Origin: Elysia chlorotica
Taxonomy: Eukaryota; Mollusca; Gastropoda; Plakobranchidae
Reading direction: 5' to 3'
DNA: 64,000 nt
NCBI GenBank assembly: GCA_003991915.1
Contig: RQTK01000310.1
Coordinates: 340,477 to 404,476, forward strand
This document shows positions 47,831-60,970 of the stretch, one piece after another. Under the pieces are notes generated by a model, which ran no database searches, was not told the DNA's origin, and saw nothing but the letters and a program-made list of their open reading frames with translations. Position numbers and translations under genes: made by a program. How positions within the stretch are numbered: position 1 is the first letter of the stretch; the number at the start of each line of letters is the position of its first letter.

Positions 47831-48751
47831 GTTAGTACTTAAATAGTAGACAGCGAGACACGATGGCAGCCTCTGCCTGCCATTTCCCAATTTCTTCAGA
47901 ACAGTTCTAAGGTCGAGTCTCATTTTGTTCGATGTCCGTTTCAAACCTAAGAGTTTACATCTACTGGTATTTTTCTCAACTTAAAATTTAATGATAAACA
48001 AGCTAAACTATAACACGAATGTCATGTTGATGAGACAGATAGAACACCCTTCTCTATGAAGGGATCAGGCTGGCTTGAAACCGGCAATATGTATATGTTT
48101 ATGTCAATTTTTTGGGTGAAAAGTACTTGAGAATGCGTGCAGGTTTACTTTTTCAGTTACCACACGTACTTTTTCTTTACTGTTACTTTTTATATTATAA
48201 TTTACATTTCTTTTTCTAATGGTAAAGTGGGTTCGTTTTTTTGTTGTTGTTGTTGCTTTGTTATTGTTTATTTGACTTTTCCTCTGTAAATAACCTTGAA
48301 AACGATGCGAGTGACCATAATGTAAAAGGATTGTTAATTAACATAAAAAGCAACAAAAACTACGGTTAAACTTTACAAAGTAAAGGCAACGATGACAGTG
48401 GCACTCACATGTATTCACTGAACTACCAGTATTCAGTAAATAATTATGAAAAGGATGTATATATGTGGGTGCGCGAAGGCCACTTGTTCCTGGTTTAAGT
48501 TCATGTCGCGGAACCAACGCCTCTCTGGTCTGATTATAGAGATGTGCCTGACTGCGATGACCCCATACTTTTGAATTTTCTGAGAGCAGCTACGGTTGTT
48601 TTTATTATCATTTTATTTAATTTCGCGATGTATAGAGAACTGAAGAATTTACCCCACTTTTAGTTAACCCCCACCACTCTCTTCTTCAGAAAAACGAAGC
48701 AAAGTAAAATCAAAACGAAACAAAATCTGCCTGTCTATCTCCCTTTCTCTC

Positions 48752-48833
48752 TGTCATGGTATCCCGGCCGCACTGTATTGGTGTGGTCGCGCGTAAAATC
48801 GTCAGACGTTAGTCTTGGGACTCGTCCACAATA

Positions 48834-48836
<3 letters not shown>
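48752..48836 (+). mobile_element. SINE fragment, truncated
   Basis: GTCATGGTATCCCGGCCGCA, GTAAAATCGTCAGACGTTAG, TCTTGGGACTCGTCCACAAT match the second half of the common SINE. It is followed by a (CT)n tract at 48838-48873. Confidence 0.7.
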
Positions 48837-48878
<42 letters not shown>

Positions 48879-48976
48879 AATTATTTTTTAGAAGAAAATT
48901 AAAACCCTATTTGTGCGTGTGTATTAAATGTTCTCTGAACTGTCGACCATCTTAACCATTCTTTTTTCTTCCCCAG

Positions 48977-49775
48977 GTCACCCAGTGTTGATAAATCCCG
49001 ACAAGTAAGCATGTCAAAGAGGAACAACCGCGCCGACAAGACAGCGAAATCGTCGCCAGATTCCTTCATCTCACCTCCGGTATCTAAAAAGGTCAACCAG
49101 AAAAAAAGCCTTGACGCCACGAACAGTGAAACCGACCCAGTAGAAATCTCAACGCCTATCATCAGCAGCGCATCGCCCGCGAAGCAGGACCTTTCACAAC
49201 AGCCCACGTCTAGTGAGCGTACCAGCAGCTCCTCAATAGCTGCAGCTCCTGACTCGCAAAGCCCAGAGACTAGCACGCCCGCCATGCCCGCCAGCGCGCT
49301 GGAGTTGAGTGAGGCCGCCAGCAGCCGGCCCCCTCCTACAGATGTCCTCACAAACGGACACGGACACCATGACCACCAGGACCAGAACGGGGACCAGGAG
49401 CGCGGCAACTCGAGCTTGACCTCCGCCAGGGACTATGAGACCGTCCTGCCGCCTAAGTCCCCGTTGCCGTCCGTGTCGCCGCAGTCCATTCAGCGCTGCC
49501 TGAGCCCGGCCAGTTCTCCTGCGCGCCAGTCCCAGTCCCCGCGCCACAGGACGCGCACCATCTCGTCCACGTCGAGCTGCTCGGGCGAGGTGAGCGTGCC
49601 CATGTTCTTCACGGGCAAGGGCGTGCTGGTGACGGGCGCCACGGGCTTCATCGGGAAGGTGCTCATTGAGAAGCTGCTCCGCTGCTGCCCTGATCTCGCC
49701 TGCGTCTACTGCCTCATCCGGCCCAAGAACAAGCAGGCCATAGAGGCCCGCCTCGAGGACATTACCAGCTCCAAG
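48977..49775 (+). CDS. Fatty acyl-CoA reductase, first coding exon (partial gene)
   Basis: Fatty acyl-CoA reductases use NADPH to make fatty alcohols from acyl-CoA, for wax and ether lipids, on peroxisome or ER membranes. The exon follows an acceptor at 48975-48976 and ends at a CCAAG|GTAGGG donor; the ATG at 49011 opens 255 codons in frame. Residues 208-215 are TGATGFIG, the NADPH-binding glycine motif of the extended SDR/Rossmann fold, in the context GKGVLVTGATGFIGKVLIEK, then VYCLIRPKNKQAIEARLEDI, as at the very start of FAR1/FAR2. In known FARs this motif is near residue 20, so about 190 Ser/Pro/Thr-rich residues are extra. The frame is open upstream of the ATG to the acceptor, so initiation in an earlier exon is not excluded. 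No later FAR exon was found up to 64000. FAR1 or FAR2 orthology is undecided. Confidence 0.75.
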
Positions 49776-51544
49776 GTAGGGCACTTCTCAATTTCTCATC
49801 ATAGCTGGGGCCTGGGCTGTAGCGGGGAAGGGGTTTGACGCTCAAATCGTTATGGATAGTTATTGTCCTATGGGAAGGTTATTGAAAATCCGGCATTCTA
49901 AGCTTATTGAAAACAGAATGCATTACCTCATTTTATTTATTTGTTATTGTTTTTGTTTTGTTTTTAAATTATGTTTACCTTCAAGCCATATGAGTTAATA
50001 CAAACTGAGAACATGTATCTACCACATAGGAACAAAACGAAAACCTCTCGGATGCAAAGGTCCATCACACACGAAGATTGTGTAACCGCGTGCATTTTTT
50101 TGTATGATTTTTTGTTGCCATTGTTGAGTTCTTTCGTTCTTTCCCCTCTCTCGCCTCCCCCACCCTTTTCCCCCATTATTTTCCAATGTGTTCACTTTAA
50201 CGCTGTGTGCAACATCCAAACTGCTGCTGATTCTGGTTGTAGACTGTAACCATGTGGATGCTACCTGGACTTAGGCTGACCTTCCTCAAGTCTATAAATT
50301 CCCCGGTGTATATAAACTCTCCACTCTGTTTTCGGCTTTGCATGTGTGAAAGTGGCACTGGGAATGGGCTAGGGCAGCTTTTTGGTCTAGCACATTTAGA
50401 ATGAATACCCGGGAGTTGCGGCTTTCCATTAAAACAAATACCTTGTATAGAGGGTTGCATGGGTGGATGGTTTCAAAAATAAGAGACCGTACTAACACTA
50501 TACTAAAGATTTAGTGAGACGCTTCTTAAAAAAAATAATTCACAGTGCTGTCGATTCGAGGAGTTAGCTTGACGCGTGCTCTCTCTGACTCTTTATTGAT
50601 AATAAAGCGGTAGATAAATCTTCATAGTTTTTACTAGAGCTTCCTTCTGTAAAAATTAGTAAAAAGCTATGTCTGAAAATTGGTCAATATAATAAAGACA
50701 TGGAAGAAGCACGCGTCACGCCAGGTCAACGTATCCAGAGCATTCAAGACTCTTTTGTGAAATGCCTCGTTGAATCTCTGATCTCTGGTACTACATTGGT
50801 AAGATCGTCTGAAGTCTGTTCTAAGATATATCAGACTAGGAAGTGGAGGAAGAGTGAGAGGAGAAGGGATGGATACAAAGACAGAGAGAGGGAAGGAGGA
50901 GAGAGAGACGCAGACAGACATGGGCAGAGGGATCTAGCGATAAAGCGATGGATAAAGACATGAAATCTCTTTCATAAGGTGACAGACCTAGATATTTGGG
51001 GGAGGACATTGTTGATTGTGACTGCGAATTAATGTCTTACTTATTGTAGCGGAGTCCCAAGGTCATGTGTTGTGAAAACACATCTCTTATATCATTTGCT
51101 TGCGAAACTTTTACACCTTCGTCGTACAAACACCCACCTTAATGTCACCAAAATTAATAATGAATTTGTGTAAAGATTCTCACTGTATTACACAAACATA
51201 CCTAGCGCCCATTACTTACTTAGTTACTGTGTTTTAATGTCCCGAAATAATTACCATAGTGTGTACATGTTTCGGGTCCACCGTGCTTTCTTAATACTCC
51301 TAATATCTCACTTTAATTGCATTGCCCTCTTTTTAGTGTTCTACCGAGTGATTAAGCAGTTATACGTTAGTATTGTCACAAACCGGCAAACGCCTCTAAC
51401 ACTCGATTAGCAAAAATAATCAATAATACTCTTGTGTTGTATTGTTGTTTGATATTGTTTTTCCTTCTCTTTGTCCCAAACTGCCCAACCTGTCTAGTGT
51501 CTACCTCTTTAGTAGCTTAAGTAAGTCAATGCGTTGTGACGTAT

Positions 51545-51548
<4 letters not shown>

Positions 51549-51605
<57 letters not shown>
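51549..51605. repeat. (TC)n microsatellite
   Basis: About 57 bp of pure TC dinucleotide. Confidence 0.95.
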
Positions 51606-51608
<3 letters not shown>

Positions 51609-51963
51609 AACATCACGTTCTTGGCATTTCTTTTAAATACCGAAGTGATCTTTGACGAAACAATGGTAAGTCATATAAGTTTCCCGGAGACTCCTGTTCG
51701 AGCTGAGATTCGAATGACGGACCCCCCACTATCAGTCCTGATAAAATTATCAGTAACCGGTTTTTTATATAGCGGACTCTTCGTCACTCTGAACCGACCC
51801 ACCCCCGCCCTCAAGCTACAGAACAGACGGTTATTCGGTTTCTGGTTCCTATCCGACTCTTCGTGGCTCTGATCTAGTCAATGAGAATCGTTCTTTCCAC
51901 TCCTATTCATTTTATGCTAACACGTCATGTTCATTGTAAAACTATGTATTTCTTCTCTCTGAT

Positions 51964-52127
51964 CAGAGACAGCAAAGTTATCTCCTGAGCTTAATGTTCT
52001 CTAAGTCTTAACAAATATCGCAGATAGCGAAGCTGTCCCCTAGTTAAACGTCTTCTAGGTCTTAACAATGATCGCAGATAGCGAAGCTGTCCTCTAGCTT
52101 AACGTCTTCTAGGTCTTAACAAAGTCC
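51964..52127 (+). repeat. ~58-bp tandem repeat, three copies
   Basis: Three units share GCAGATAGCGAAGCTGTC and AACGTCTTCTAGGTCTTAAC; the first is the most diverged. Confidence 0.85.
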
Positions 52128-52149
52128 TATCCGACGATGGGGTTTATAC

Positions 52150-52262
52150 CATGGATATTATTCTGATACCGACCCAACCAGTACGGGAAAACGTGGCAAG
52201 TAGAGCGAGGGTCGAACCACGGACATCCTGCACCTAAAGCCAATGCTCTAACTCCATCTCCA
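52150..52262 (-). mobile_element. SINE head and start of body, antisense
   Basis: On the minus strand: GGAGTTAGAGCATTGGCTTT (A box), GTGGTTCGACCCTCGC (B box), then CCGTACTGGTTGGGTCGGTA, the first body block of the common SINE. The rest is absent. Confidence 0.7.
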
Positions 52263-54164
52263 TCTTGCTACGATATTTTCCTATCTGTGCGTGCTAGTTT
52301 CCTGGATTTTTTAAATTCACCCATTTATTGTCGTCTTGCTTTTGTGGAGACGCTAAGCGGTTACGGGGCTATGATATCGCATGGTTACGAACCGGCCCTT
52401 TGTTATAGGTAATTACATGTTACCTGTTCTGTCAGGAGAGAATAATGGAGAACAATATTAATATTGCACGCGTTTGTAATGGGGAGATTAATAGAAATAA
52501 AAATACAGATGGGTCTAATCCCTTTCAAGCGCCAGTAGCCACAGGCGCACACATTGTCGTGGTTTTTGCCTGGCCCGGCTTTGTAAGACTAACTACACCA
52601 CCCACCTACCCACTCACACATACTCTAGCTGGACTCTAATGTCTTTTATCGGTGTCGTGATGTCGGCGTTTACAGGCGATAAAACCCGGCAAAGATTTTC
52701 CGTGTTCATCATCATTCTGCCCTTGGTCGCGAACGCACAATAACTGTTTATTCGTTATTGTGAGAGGGTGATCAAAAACAACCAAAGATGCTCGTTATGT
52801 GACCGCTTATCAAAGTGTATCGAAGTGTATTGAAGTGTACCGAAAACGCAGCTTCAGAGTCTGGCGAATGTATCTCCGAGTTTGGAAGTATGGGGGCGGG
52901 GGTTTGGGGAATTTTTCCCGGGGTTGGAAGTGGGGGGGGGGGGGGGGATAGTCCTGAAGACTATATATCTAGTGAGACGTTTCACAATAACAGCTTACAG
53001 TGTTACGGGGAGCTACTATGACGCGTGCTCACTCTATTACTGTATTGAAATTAAGGCGGTTGAACACTGTTCAGACTGAGTTTTTACTGAGGTTTGGAGA
53101 AGAAGCAACTGCATTAATTTTCTTGAGCCATGTACACAAAATCCTCGCCGTGAACACTCTCACTGTTTCACACTCTCTGGGTTTGCTGTGCAGCCTGAAC
53201 AAGCTGATCAGTGATTGAGTACACGGCATTAGATAATTATAGTGCTAGATCCGGCACATGCACAACATCCTATTGTACGCCTTATACCACGATAATGGGT
53301 GGAGGGTTACGGAGATAGCGTACCGCATGCGAACAATTTTTTTTACTGTTTGATATCGCAGAATTGAGTAGGTGTTTTTGTTTATTTGTTTTTGTTTTTT
53401 GTTTTGTTTTGTGTCGCAGCTCTAATAGGAGGTTTTTGATATCGCACTGTCCAGAAACAGGCTCAATGTGGGCCTAGCCCACATCCAGAGTTTATTGTGA
53501 TTAAGGGGGATCGCGGCGTGTGGTGCTTATCTGTGTCTCATCATTGCTACCTCCCATGTGGCTGTTTTCTTCTGCATAATTCAGTGCAGTCTCCCCTTTG
53601 TTGTTAGGCTGCGTCTTAGGGATGTTCTTCTCATTGGTCTAGGTTTTAAACAATTCTGTGATCTGCTAAATCTCGCTTAATATTTTGTTTAGCTTAAGCT
53701 TGTCCTACACGTATCCCTCTGTGAATCGGCAAACTTTGTACAGCTTATGGGCCTCTTCATTAAGCACAATGGCTCGTTATTAGCCACACGTTGTAAAGGC
53801 GTGTTATTGGCGTTGTCGGCGAGCCAGGCTGACTACAGTGGGTTCATCGGATCGCAGTTTATTTTTAGAATGAAAGCGTGCTGAGAGAGCTCCAAAGTCA
53901 ATGTCATGAATGGGCTAATCCCTAATTATCCAGCGACCGAGGCCAATAGGATTAAACTGTGTGACTGGATACGTGTGGACTGTGGTTGGGAGCCTGTCCT
54001 CTAACACAGGCACTCGTGCAGTCTGACAGGTCGAGGATGAATGGCTATTTACTGATCATACTCATAGATTTTCCTTCATCCAAAATAAACACCAGATGAG
54101 AAAGTAACTATATAAAGTTGAAGGGCGTTTGGTTTGCTGCATAGATTAACTGTAAATTAATGTG

Positions 54165-54735
54165 AGCAAGAGGGGAGTGGGTAATGTCAGTACTGGAAAA
54201 CAGAAGTGGATACCTACAGTACAGGGAACTAGAGAACTGAATAGTGTCAATATAGGGAACCAGATATGTGGGTGCCTCCAGTACAGGGAACCAGGGAGGT
54301 GGTCGACTGTGAATATTGTATGTATGTATATGGAACTAGAGAAGCGGGTAGTGTCAGTGCATGGATCTAGACAAATGGATAGTGTCAGTGCAGGAAACCA
54401 GAGAAGTAGGTAGTGTTAGTACAGGAAGCTAGAGATGTGAACAGTGTCAGTATATGGAACCAGAGAAGTAGATAGTGTCACTTCGGGGAATCAGAGAAGT
54501 GGGTAGTGTCATTACAGGAAACCACAGAAGTGGGTAGTGTAAGAACTAGAGAAGTGGGTACCGCTTAAGAACAAGGAACTAGAGAAATGGGTGCCGCTCC
54601 AGTATAGCAAATTAGAGAAGTGAGTGGTGTAAGTACAGGAAACCACTAAAGTGAGTACCACTCCAGTGCAGGGAACTAGAGAAGTAGATAGTGTCTGTAT
54701 AGGGAACTATAGAATTGTGTACCTCCAGTACAGGT
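54165..54735 (+). repeat. ~30-35-bp minisatellite, diverged
   Basis: About 17 loosely repeated units built from AGGGAACTAGAGAAGTGGGT and AGTGTCAGTAC. Units vary in length and sequence, so this is an old array. Confidence 0.85.
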
Positions 54736-55069
54736 TCTCGCTGGATCCGATTAGACGGTATACAAATTTCATGATAGAATTGAAATAACTGTCAAGTGTT
54801 AATTCGAATACAAACAAACAAAAAACAACTACTACAACAACAACAATAAATAACTTTCCCATATTTCCCCTGTTTTTGTTCTTCGTTCCCTGTGCCGGAA
54901 AATGCTGTAGTGCTGCTTTTGAGTGTGCGAGGATACAGCACGGATATTTTCATCCACTTAGAAAATTTCAGTTTGGTTACTAAAAGTATGCACAGCTCAC
55001 AGCATTATATTTTGAACAGAATAGTTAATTAACTATAATTATGTACGTACTTCCCTTCACAAGCACACA

Positions 55070-55790
55070 CATAGCCATAGAGTAAGATCGACTTCATGTT
55101 GGTATTGGAGATCCGGACCTTGTTTCGTATGCACAGGGCTGTAGACCTCCAGATTGGTCTTAGGGTATTGGACGCGTATCGGGCCTTATTGATTCGGCAT
55201 CTGATGTCCTCGCCTGTTCCTCCGTCTTTACTTACAAGACTGCCAAGATAAACAAACTTGTCAACCTCTTTATTGTTTTCATGATGCGGCTGCAGTGGTT
55301 CTGCCTGTCTGTTATTGATTCGTATGGCCTCTGTTTTTTCAATATTTATATGTAGTCCAGTCTTCCTGGCTTCTTCAGCCACATGATATAGTTTCTCTTG
55401 TGCGTCTTGTTGTATTTGTCAGAGAAGGTTGATGTCGTCTGCAAAGTCCAAATCCTCTAGCTGCCCCATGATGAAGGTCCACTAGATACCCGTCCTCTGG
55501 TCTGTAGTTGACTTTCGCATAACCCAGTTAACCACCATAAGGAAGGTCCTCGGCGAGAGCAAACAACCCTGGCGGACGCCATTTTTACTTTGAAGGGCTC
55601 CGTTAGTTTACCACCATGAATGACAAGTGGCGTCTTAATAAAGTTGTTGAATTATGGTGACGAACTATAGTGGTACATCAGTCTCCAGATGACATCTCGG
55701 TCGACGCTGTCGAATGCCTTTTGAAAGTCAACAAACACTGCATTAGATGACATACGTTCATTAAAACAGTACAGTCACATCCTCGTTTTT
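55070..55790 (-). mobile_element. LINE reverse transcriptase relic, antisense
   Basis: The minus strand contains AVFVDFQKAFDSVDRDVIWR (RT motif A, near 55695-55750), LEDLDFADDI with the catalytic FADD (55431-55455), TGLHINIEKTEAIRIN, KFVYLGSLVSKDGGTGEDI and RNKVRISNTNMKSILLYG. The blocks lie in at least two frames and the similarity ends at LLYG, so the copy is 5'- and 3'-truncated and dead. Confidence 0.85.
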
Positions 55791-55856
55791 TATTCTTTGC
55801 GTTCAACGCCAACTGGACCATCTTTTGGAACGGGCCCAAGACTTTCTTTCTTAACC

Positions 55857-56027
55857 CATCTCATTAATTATACTGACATCGACTTGGCCATCTCATTAAT
55901 TATACTGACATCGACTCGGCAATATATAAGAAACGCTGCCTGGTCTGTATTCGAACCCGAAACTTCCTGATTTAAAAATGCATGCTCCACGGTCTAATCT
56001 CCCCAACCGACCCCTCGATCACCGCCC
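55857..56027 (-). mobile_element. SINE, antisense, with a 31-bp internal duplication
   Basis: On the minus strand: tRNA-like GGGGAGATTAGACCGTGGAG, B-box GGGTTCGAATACAG, then GTCGATGTCAGTATAATTAA. The last segment (TCTCATTAATTATACTGACA on the plus strand) is tandemly doubled. Confidence 0.6.
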
Positions 56028-56599
56028 AATGTACCTGAGCAGGGACTCCCGGCCTAGATCTTTACCGACTTGGATCTGATAGACTTTCACCCCTGTACCG
56101 ATCATCTCTCGGGAGATAAAGATCTTCGGAGTTAGCAGTTTGATGGCCGGGGCAGTTTGAGCAAGGCCGTGAAGCCAATCTGCATACGGTGATTATGGGG
56201 CTAACCGGCTTATTACATTATGATAGAGGAGACCGTCTACATCTACACACCCGTCACAGGGCGCAGGCGGTGAGCGCAATGATCTCTTCACCACGCGGAA
56301 GTGGATTTTTTATGCGTGTCCTCTCCAGTAATTGGTTAGATGTGTCTACAAGGAGCAGTGAGGGCTGGTATTGCCGCGGCCTTGAACAATGACGTACCAT
56401 GTCATACACGAGAAGTCGATCGGACATAAATCCCATAAAACCAATACCTGTGTTGTTTTTGTACTTTAGTTGTTGTTTGATGTTTTTTTTTTCTATCAGG
56501 AACGAGAGGGGGTGGGGGGTGGGGGTTATACTCTAGTTATGTAGTTCCATGTTAACGAAGAATCACATTCTGTTAAAGCACTGACGAAGTCAACACTGC

Positions 56600-56870
56600 A
56601 ACCGCTGCTGATGTTTCTACATTGTTATCAAAACCCTAGTGACAACTGTCGCCTCTTTCTCTACTGCTGCTTATACATTGGTATCAATACTTTAGTGACA
56701 ACTGTTGCCGCTTCTACTTCTATTGCTGCTGCTGCTGCTGCTACTGCTACTAATTTTGCTGCTGTTCCTACTGCTACCAATGCCACAGTTCGTCCAGTTA
56801 CTGTACGTACAACGCTGATGCTACTGCTACCACTAATATTACTGCTACTACTTATGCTGTCATAGTGTTA
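56600..56870. repeat. Cryptic (CTG/CTA)n-like repeat
   Basis: A ~65-bp doublet (CTAGTGACAACTGTCGCC and TTAGTGACAACTGTTGCC) followed by imperfect GCT/ACT triplets. The Thr/Ala-rich ORF over it is a product of the repeat. Confidence 0.7.
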
Positions 56871-56980
56871 CAGAAAATGATGGTCAATTGGCAACGAGCT
56901 CAATAAGCCAAATCTTCCTTTACAACCCTTTGTTACTAAATATAAAAGTTAGATATAAGTTGATTTTGTTTTATTTAAAT

Positions 56981-57110
56981 GTGACTGGCTGAGACAGTCA
57001 TGGTATGCATGCACTGTATTTGTGTGGCAGCACGTAAACTTGTTCGACGTTAGTCTTGGGGCCCGTCCACAATATAGCCTACACAGTGCTGACGTTGGAC
57101 GTTAAACAAC
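56981..57110 (+). mobile_element. SINE, 5'-truncated
   Basis: GTGACTGGCTGAGACAGTCA through TTAGTCTTGGGGCCCGTCCA to the tail GACGTTGGACGTTAAACAAC. No head. Confidence 0.8.
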
Positions 57111-57533
57111 AACCCTTTCCCCAGTATCCCACTCCCTGCGTGCCTTCCTGACGTGTCCCCTGGAGGCGGATCGGGGGCCAGTCACCTCCCAGGGCCAAAG
57201 TGCACTAACATAATTTTTTTCGGTACATCTAGAGTCATAGAACACATCGACTGACACACGTCAACGCTTTCGTTCGTGCATTAGTTGAAGTTTGACAATT
57301 CCGCAGGTAGCCTAGTTGCTGTACACATGTACACAGCTATAGTTGTAAGGCGCTAGGAGCAATACGTCAGCATGACTTACATAATGGTATGTCTCACGGG
57401 AAGACCAACCTATCCCTGACTTGCATTTATTATCTTTGAATGGTGCCCCATTTACCGAAAACAATCGCGTGGCTAAGTTAATTTAAATATGAAATTTTTT
57501 AATATGCGTTAAAACAAATAGACAATTATATTA

Positions 57534-57590
57534 AGTCAGTCCTGAGGCCCTTCCACAGTATAGCCTAAATAGTGCTGATGTTGGTTGACG
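57534..57590 (+). mobile_element. SINE tail fragment
   Basis: GTCAGTCCTGAGGCCCTTCC then AGTGCTGATGTTGG, the last ~55 bp of the common SINE, next to a (TC)n tract (57608-57720). Confidence 0.65.
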
Positions 57591-57608
57591 ATACACTCTG
57601 TCTGTCTG

Positions 57609-57674
<66 letters not shown>

Positions 57675-57688
57675 CTATCTTCTATCTA

Positions 57689-57725
<37 letters not shown>

Positions 57726-57886
57726 ATCTTGTGAATCGTGAATCGTGTTCCGTACATAAAATTAAAATTAATTAGGAAGCGAGAGGGAGACATAATTATT
57801 TCTGCAATGTGAAGAATGCCGATGGAAGCAGTGCATCACGTATCGCGAGAAATGTACACTACCGGAGTAGGTAAACGGTGGTCTTT

Positions 57887-58125
57887 AGATCTCTGACATC
57901 CAAGCAACGTTCGGAACATCGGTTTCCGACGCAAAAAAGTCCCGAGTTCGAATCCTGGCGGTTGCGTTCCCTACTGGTTGGGTCGGTGTCAGTATAATGT
58001 GACCGGCTGAGACAGAGTCATGGTATCCCCGCCTCGTGTGTGGCAGCACATACAATTGTCAGACGTCCGTCTTGGGGCCCGTCCACAATATAGCCTCTAT
58101 AGTGCTGATGTTGGACGTTAAAACC
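57887..58125 (+). mobile_element. Near full-length SINE
   Basis: Head with TCGGTTTCCGACGCAAAAAA and B box GAGTTCGAATCCTGG, then the complete body (TACTGGTTGGGTCGGTGTCA .. GTCTTGGGGCCCGTCC) and GGACGTTAAA end. Very similar to the copies at 43541 and 59163. Confidence 0.85.
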
Positions 58126-59162
58126 AAACCAATCCAAATCCGCTCTCAGGTCCAACCCCGAGGTAGCCTCGTTCGCTGAGGTCGACCGTGAAGAAACCAA
58201 CCCTTACTCTCACCTGTACCCGTTTACCGTGGCTCAAAGGGAAAGTCAAACACAAAACAAGATACACCCGCGATCTTCATTTAGGGCAATGGTAGGTCCG
58301 ACAGACTTTGTGAAGAAACTAAGTGGAAATAGAAAGATAGCTCGATGTGAGAAAACAATACAACGAATAAAGCTGCGGACATATTTAAAGGCAGTTAGAT
58401 CAGCTTAATTTTTAATAAGGCTAGAAGAAGATTCCAGTAGCGCCTATGATGCACGGCGGTTCAAGAATGCACTTCTCATGCGGATTAAATAACAAGCTGT
58501 ATGTTTACACAACCATGCTACAGATTACAATACCACCATAACAACTGTTAACCGCTGATAGACGTCTCATTGCTCATTAGTGTCAATGAATATGTATGTT
58601 TACATAGCATCATTATGGCTTGGTATCGATCTTTTTTAAATTTTGTATTTTGTATAATTTAATTAAGTAAAGCAGCAAGAACTGTGGTTTTCTTTCCACT
58701 CGTCCACCCCCATCCCCCCCCCCTCACAATTGCCTTTTAACCTTTTAGTGTTATGTGTTGCACAGATGTTGCTGCGCCGTTTTGTCTTCTACAACTACAT
58801 GTACCACTGTATCATAACTACCTCTGCTTTTCCAAGTTTTTCATAAATCGCATTTGCCAGTATTAGTTCGAATCAGGCTGTCTGGCAAAGCAGCTTTATT
58901 AAAAATTGACAATTACACAAAGGTAAGGGCCATTTATAGATGTTCAATGGTAGAAGATGGGAGTGCGCGGGTTACTGCGCCTTATTAGAACTAGGCCTAA
59001 TGGTCGGAGTGGCGAATTTGGCCTTTTTTTTTTTAAATGAAGAAATAAAGAAATAGGTTTCCCGATCCATTATTGCACAAGGTACTCCACTGAGATGACA
59101 AATTAAGGTCTATATCTCCCCCCCCCTCCCCCTTTCTCTCTCACTCTCTCTCTTCCTCTGGA

Positions 59163-59405
59163 GGGCGCGGTGGTCCAGGGGTAGAACATCGGCTTCCGAC
59201 GCAAAAGGTCCCGAGTTTGAATCCTGGCTGTTAGTTCCCTACTGGTTGGGTCGGTGTCAGTATAATCTGACCGGCTGAGACAGGAGTCATGGTATCCCTG
59301 CCCTGTCTCGTGTTTGGCAGCACATAAAATTGTCAGACGTCCGTCTTGGGGCCCGTCCACAATATAGCCTATATATTGCTGCTGTTGGACGTTAAACCAA
59401 CCCAA
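59163..59405 (+). mobile_element. Full-length tRNA-headed SINE
   Basis: Head GGGCGCGGTGGTCCAGGGGT, CATCGGCTTCCGACGC, B-box-like GAGTTTGAATCCTGG, complete body and tail GGACGTTAAACCAACCCAAC. Minus-strand ORFs over it are not genes. Confidence 0.9.
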
Positions 59406-60184
59406 CCCCAACTCCCTCTCTCATCTCTGAAGCTGTTTTGACGTTAAGAGGACACAGCTATCAACAGTTGTACCACGCTAAATGAACAATTGCATTAGGC
59501 CAGCATTCTTACAAAGTGTATTATTTTAGAATTGGAGTCCTAATTAATTTGGATTGCATTAATTAAAAGGAAAAACAGAACAATAAACCGAAAGATAACA
59601 ACGTTCCTGTCAAACTGCGTCATTAGCACAAAACACTCTATGAGCTGTTTGTCGCTTTATCGATGATTGCAAGGCAGGATCCTTCGTACTTTATTCTAAC
59701 AATGAAATAGGTATGCAATAAATTGTCAAGTGGTTGCCATGATTCTAATTCTGTATTGATAGCTTGCATATGGGCCGAGATTTTTAGCCATTTGTCCGGG
59801 TCACCGTGTCAAGCAATGCGTGTACTGATTGTATCACATAACCTCGACCAAGTTTTTGTTTGTTTTGTTTTGTGTGGGTAAGAGATGGTCTAGTTAAACA
59901 CAACATTCTGAAATATAGTATATGCCTGTGTACCTAATTTGTACGTTACATTTTGTTACAAAGTTCACTATGCCTCTGGTTTGTCATCTTTGTCATCTTT
60001 ATCGCCAATATCACCAGAATCCGTCAGCATGCACACCGCTGTTTGTATTAAAGATATAGACCAGCCCTTTGTAAAAGTCTTCATCGCAATCAACCAGGCA
60101 ATCACTTGAATCTTCATCTCCGTGACAATGAGAAAACCACAATTGTTTTTATCTTCTTAATTACTACGCCACATTGCGATGTTA

Positions 60185-60625
60185 CGTCCATCTTTGTCGC
60201 CATAACTACTAGGTTAATTATTACATCCATCATATCGTCATAACCACTAGTATAATTATTACGTCCATCTTTGTCTTAGAACCACTAGAGTATCACAACC
60301 ACTCTGATCGCCGTAACCACTTGGATATCACGACAACGTCGATCGCCATAACACCAGACTATCACGATCGCTCTGATCGCCACAACCACTAGACTATCCA
60401 ACCATGTCGGTCGCAACAAACACTGGCTATGACGTCCATTCTGATTGCCATAACCACTAGCATATCACGACCACGTCGATCGCCATAACCACTAGCATAT
60501 CACGACCACGTCGATCGCCATAACCACTAGGATATCACAACCACGCCAGTCACCATCGCTACAACCACTAGGATATCACGACCATGCTGGTCACCATCGC
60601 TACAACCACTAGAACACTACGTCCA
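60185..60625 (+). repeat. ~34-bp minisatellite
   Basis: About 12 units on CATAACCACTAGGATATCAC and GACCACGTCGATCGC. The central units are nearly identical and the flanking ones diverged. Confidence 0.9.
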
Positions 60626-60883
60626 TTAACCACTAGACCAACCACACATGAACCAGTAGCTAACACGACCATCTATATGGTCTCAATCATTAAGCTTCTG
60701 GATGCATACTCCACCAGTGTTTATCACCATCAGTACCATTGCATGCGGTTGCACTTTGAATGGTTCGGAACAGATGCTCTGACTGAAAAGAGACATTAAT
60801 GGAAGGAACGAGTAGGTAGGGATTGAGATAGTGTGTTGAGAGACTGTGGGTGAGAACACAGTAGGTTTGAGAGATGGAGATAA

Positions 60884-60884
<1 letters not shown>

Positions 60885-60965
<81 letters not shown>

Positions 60966-60970
60966 GGGGG
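60885..60970. repeat. (GA)n microsatellite ending in a G run
   Basis: About 70 bp of GA followed by 17 G with no interruption. Confidence 0.95.

Noticed and set aside
48899-49784. Minus-strand ORFs of 169 and 183 residues
   Set aside because: Antisense shadows of the GC-rich reductase exon; no splice or start logic and no recognisable domain.
54162-54413. ORF of 83 residues
   Set aside because: Lies in the diverged ~30-35-bp minisatellite.
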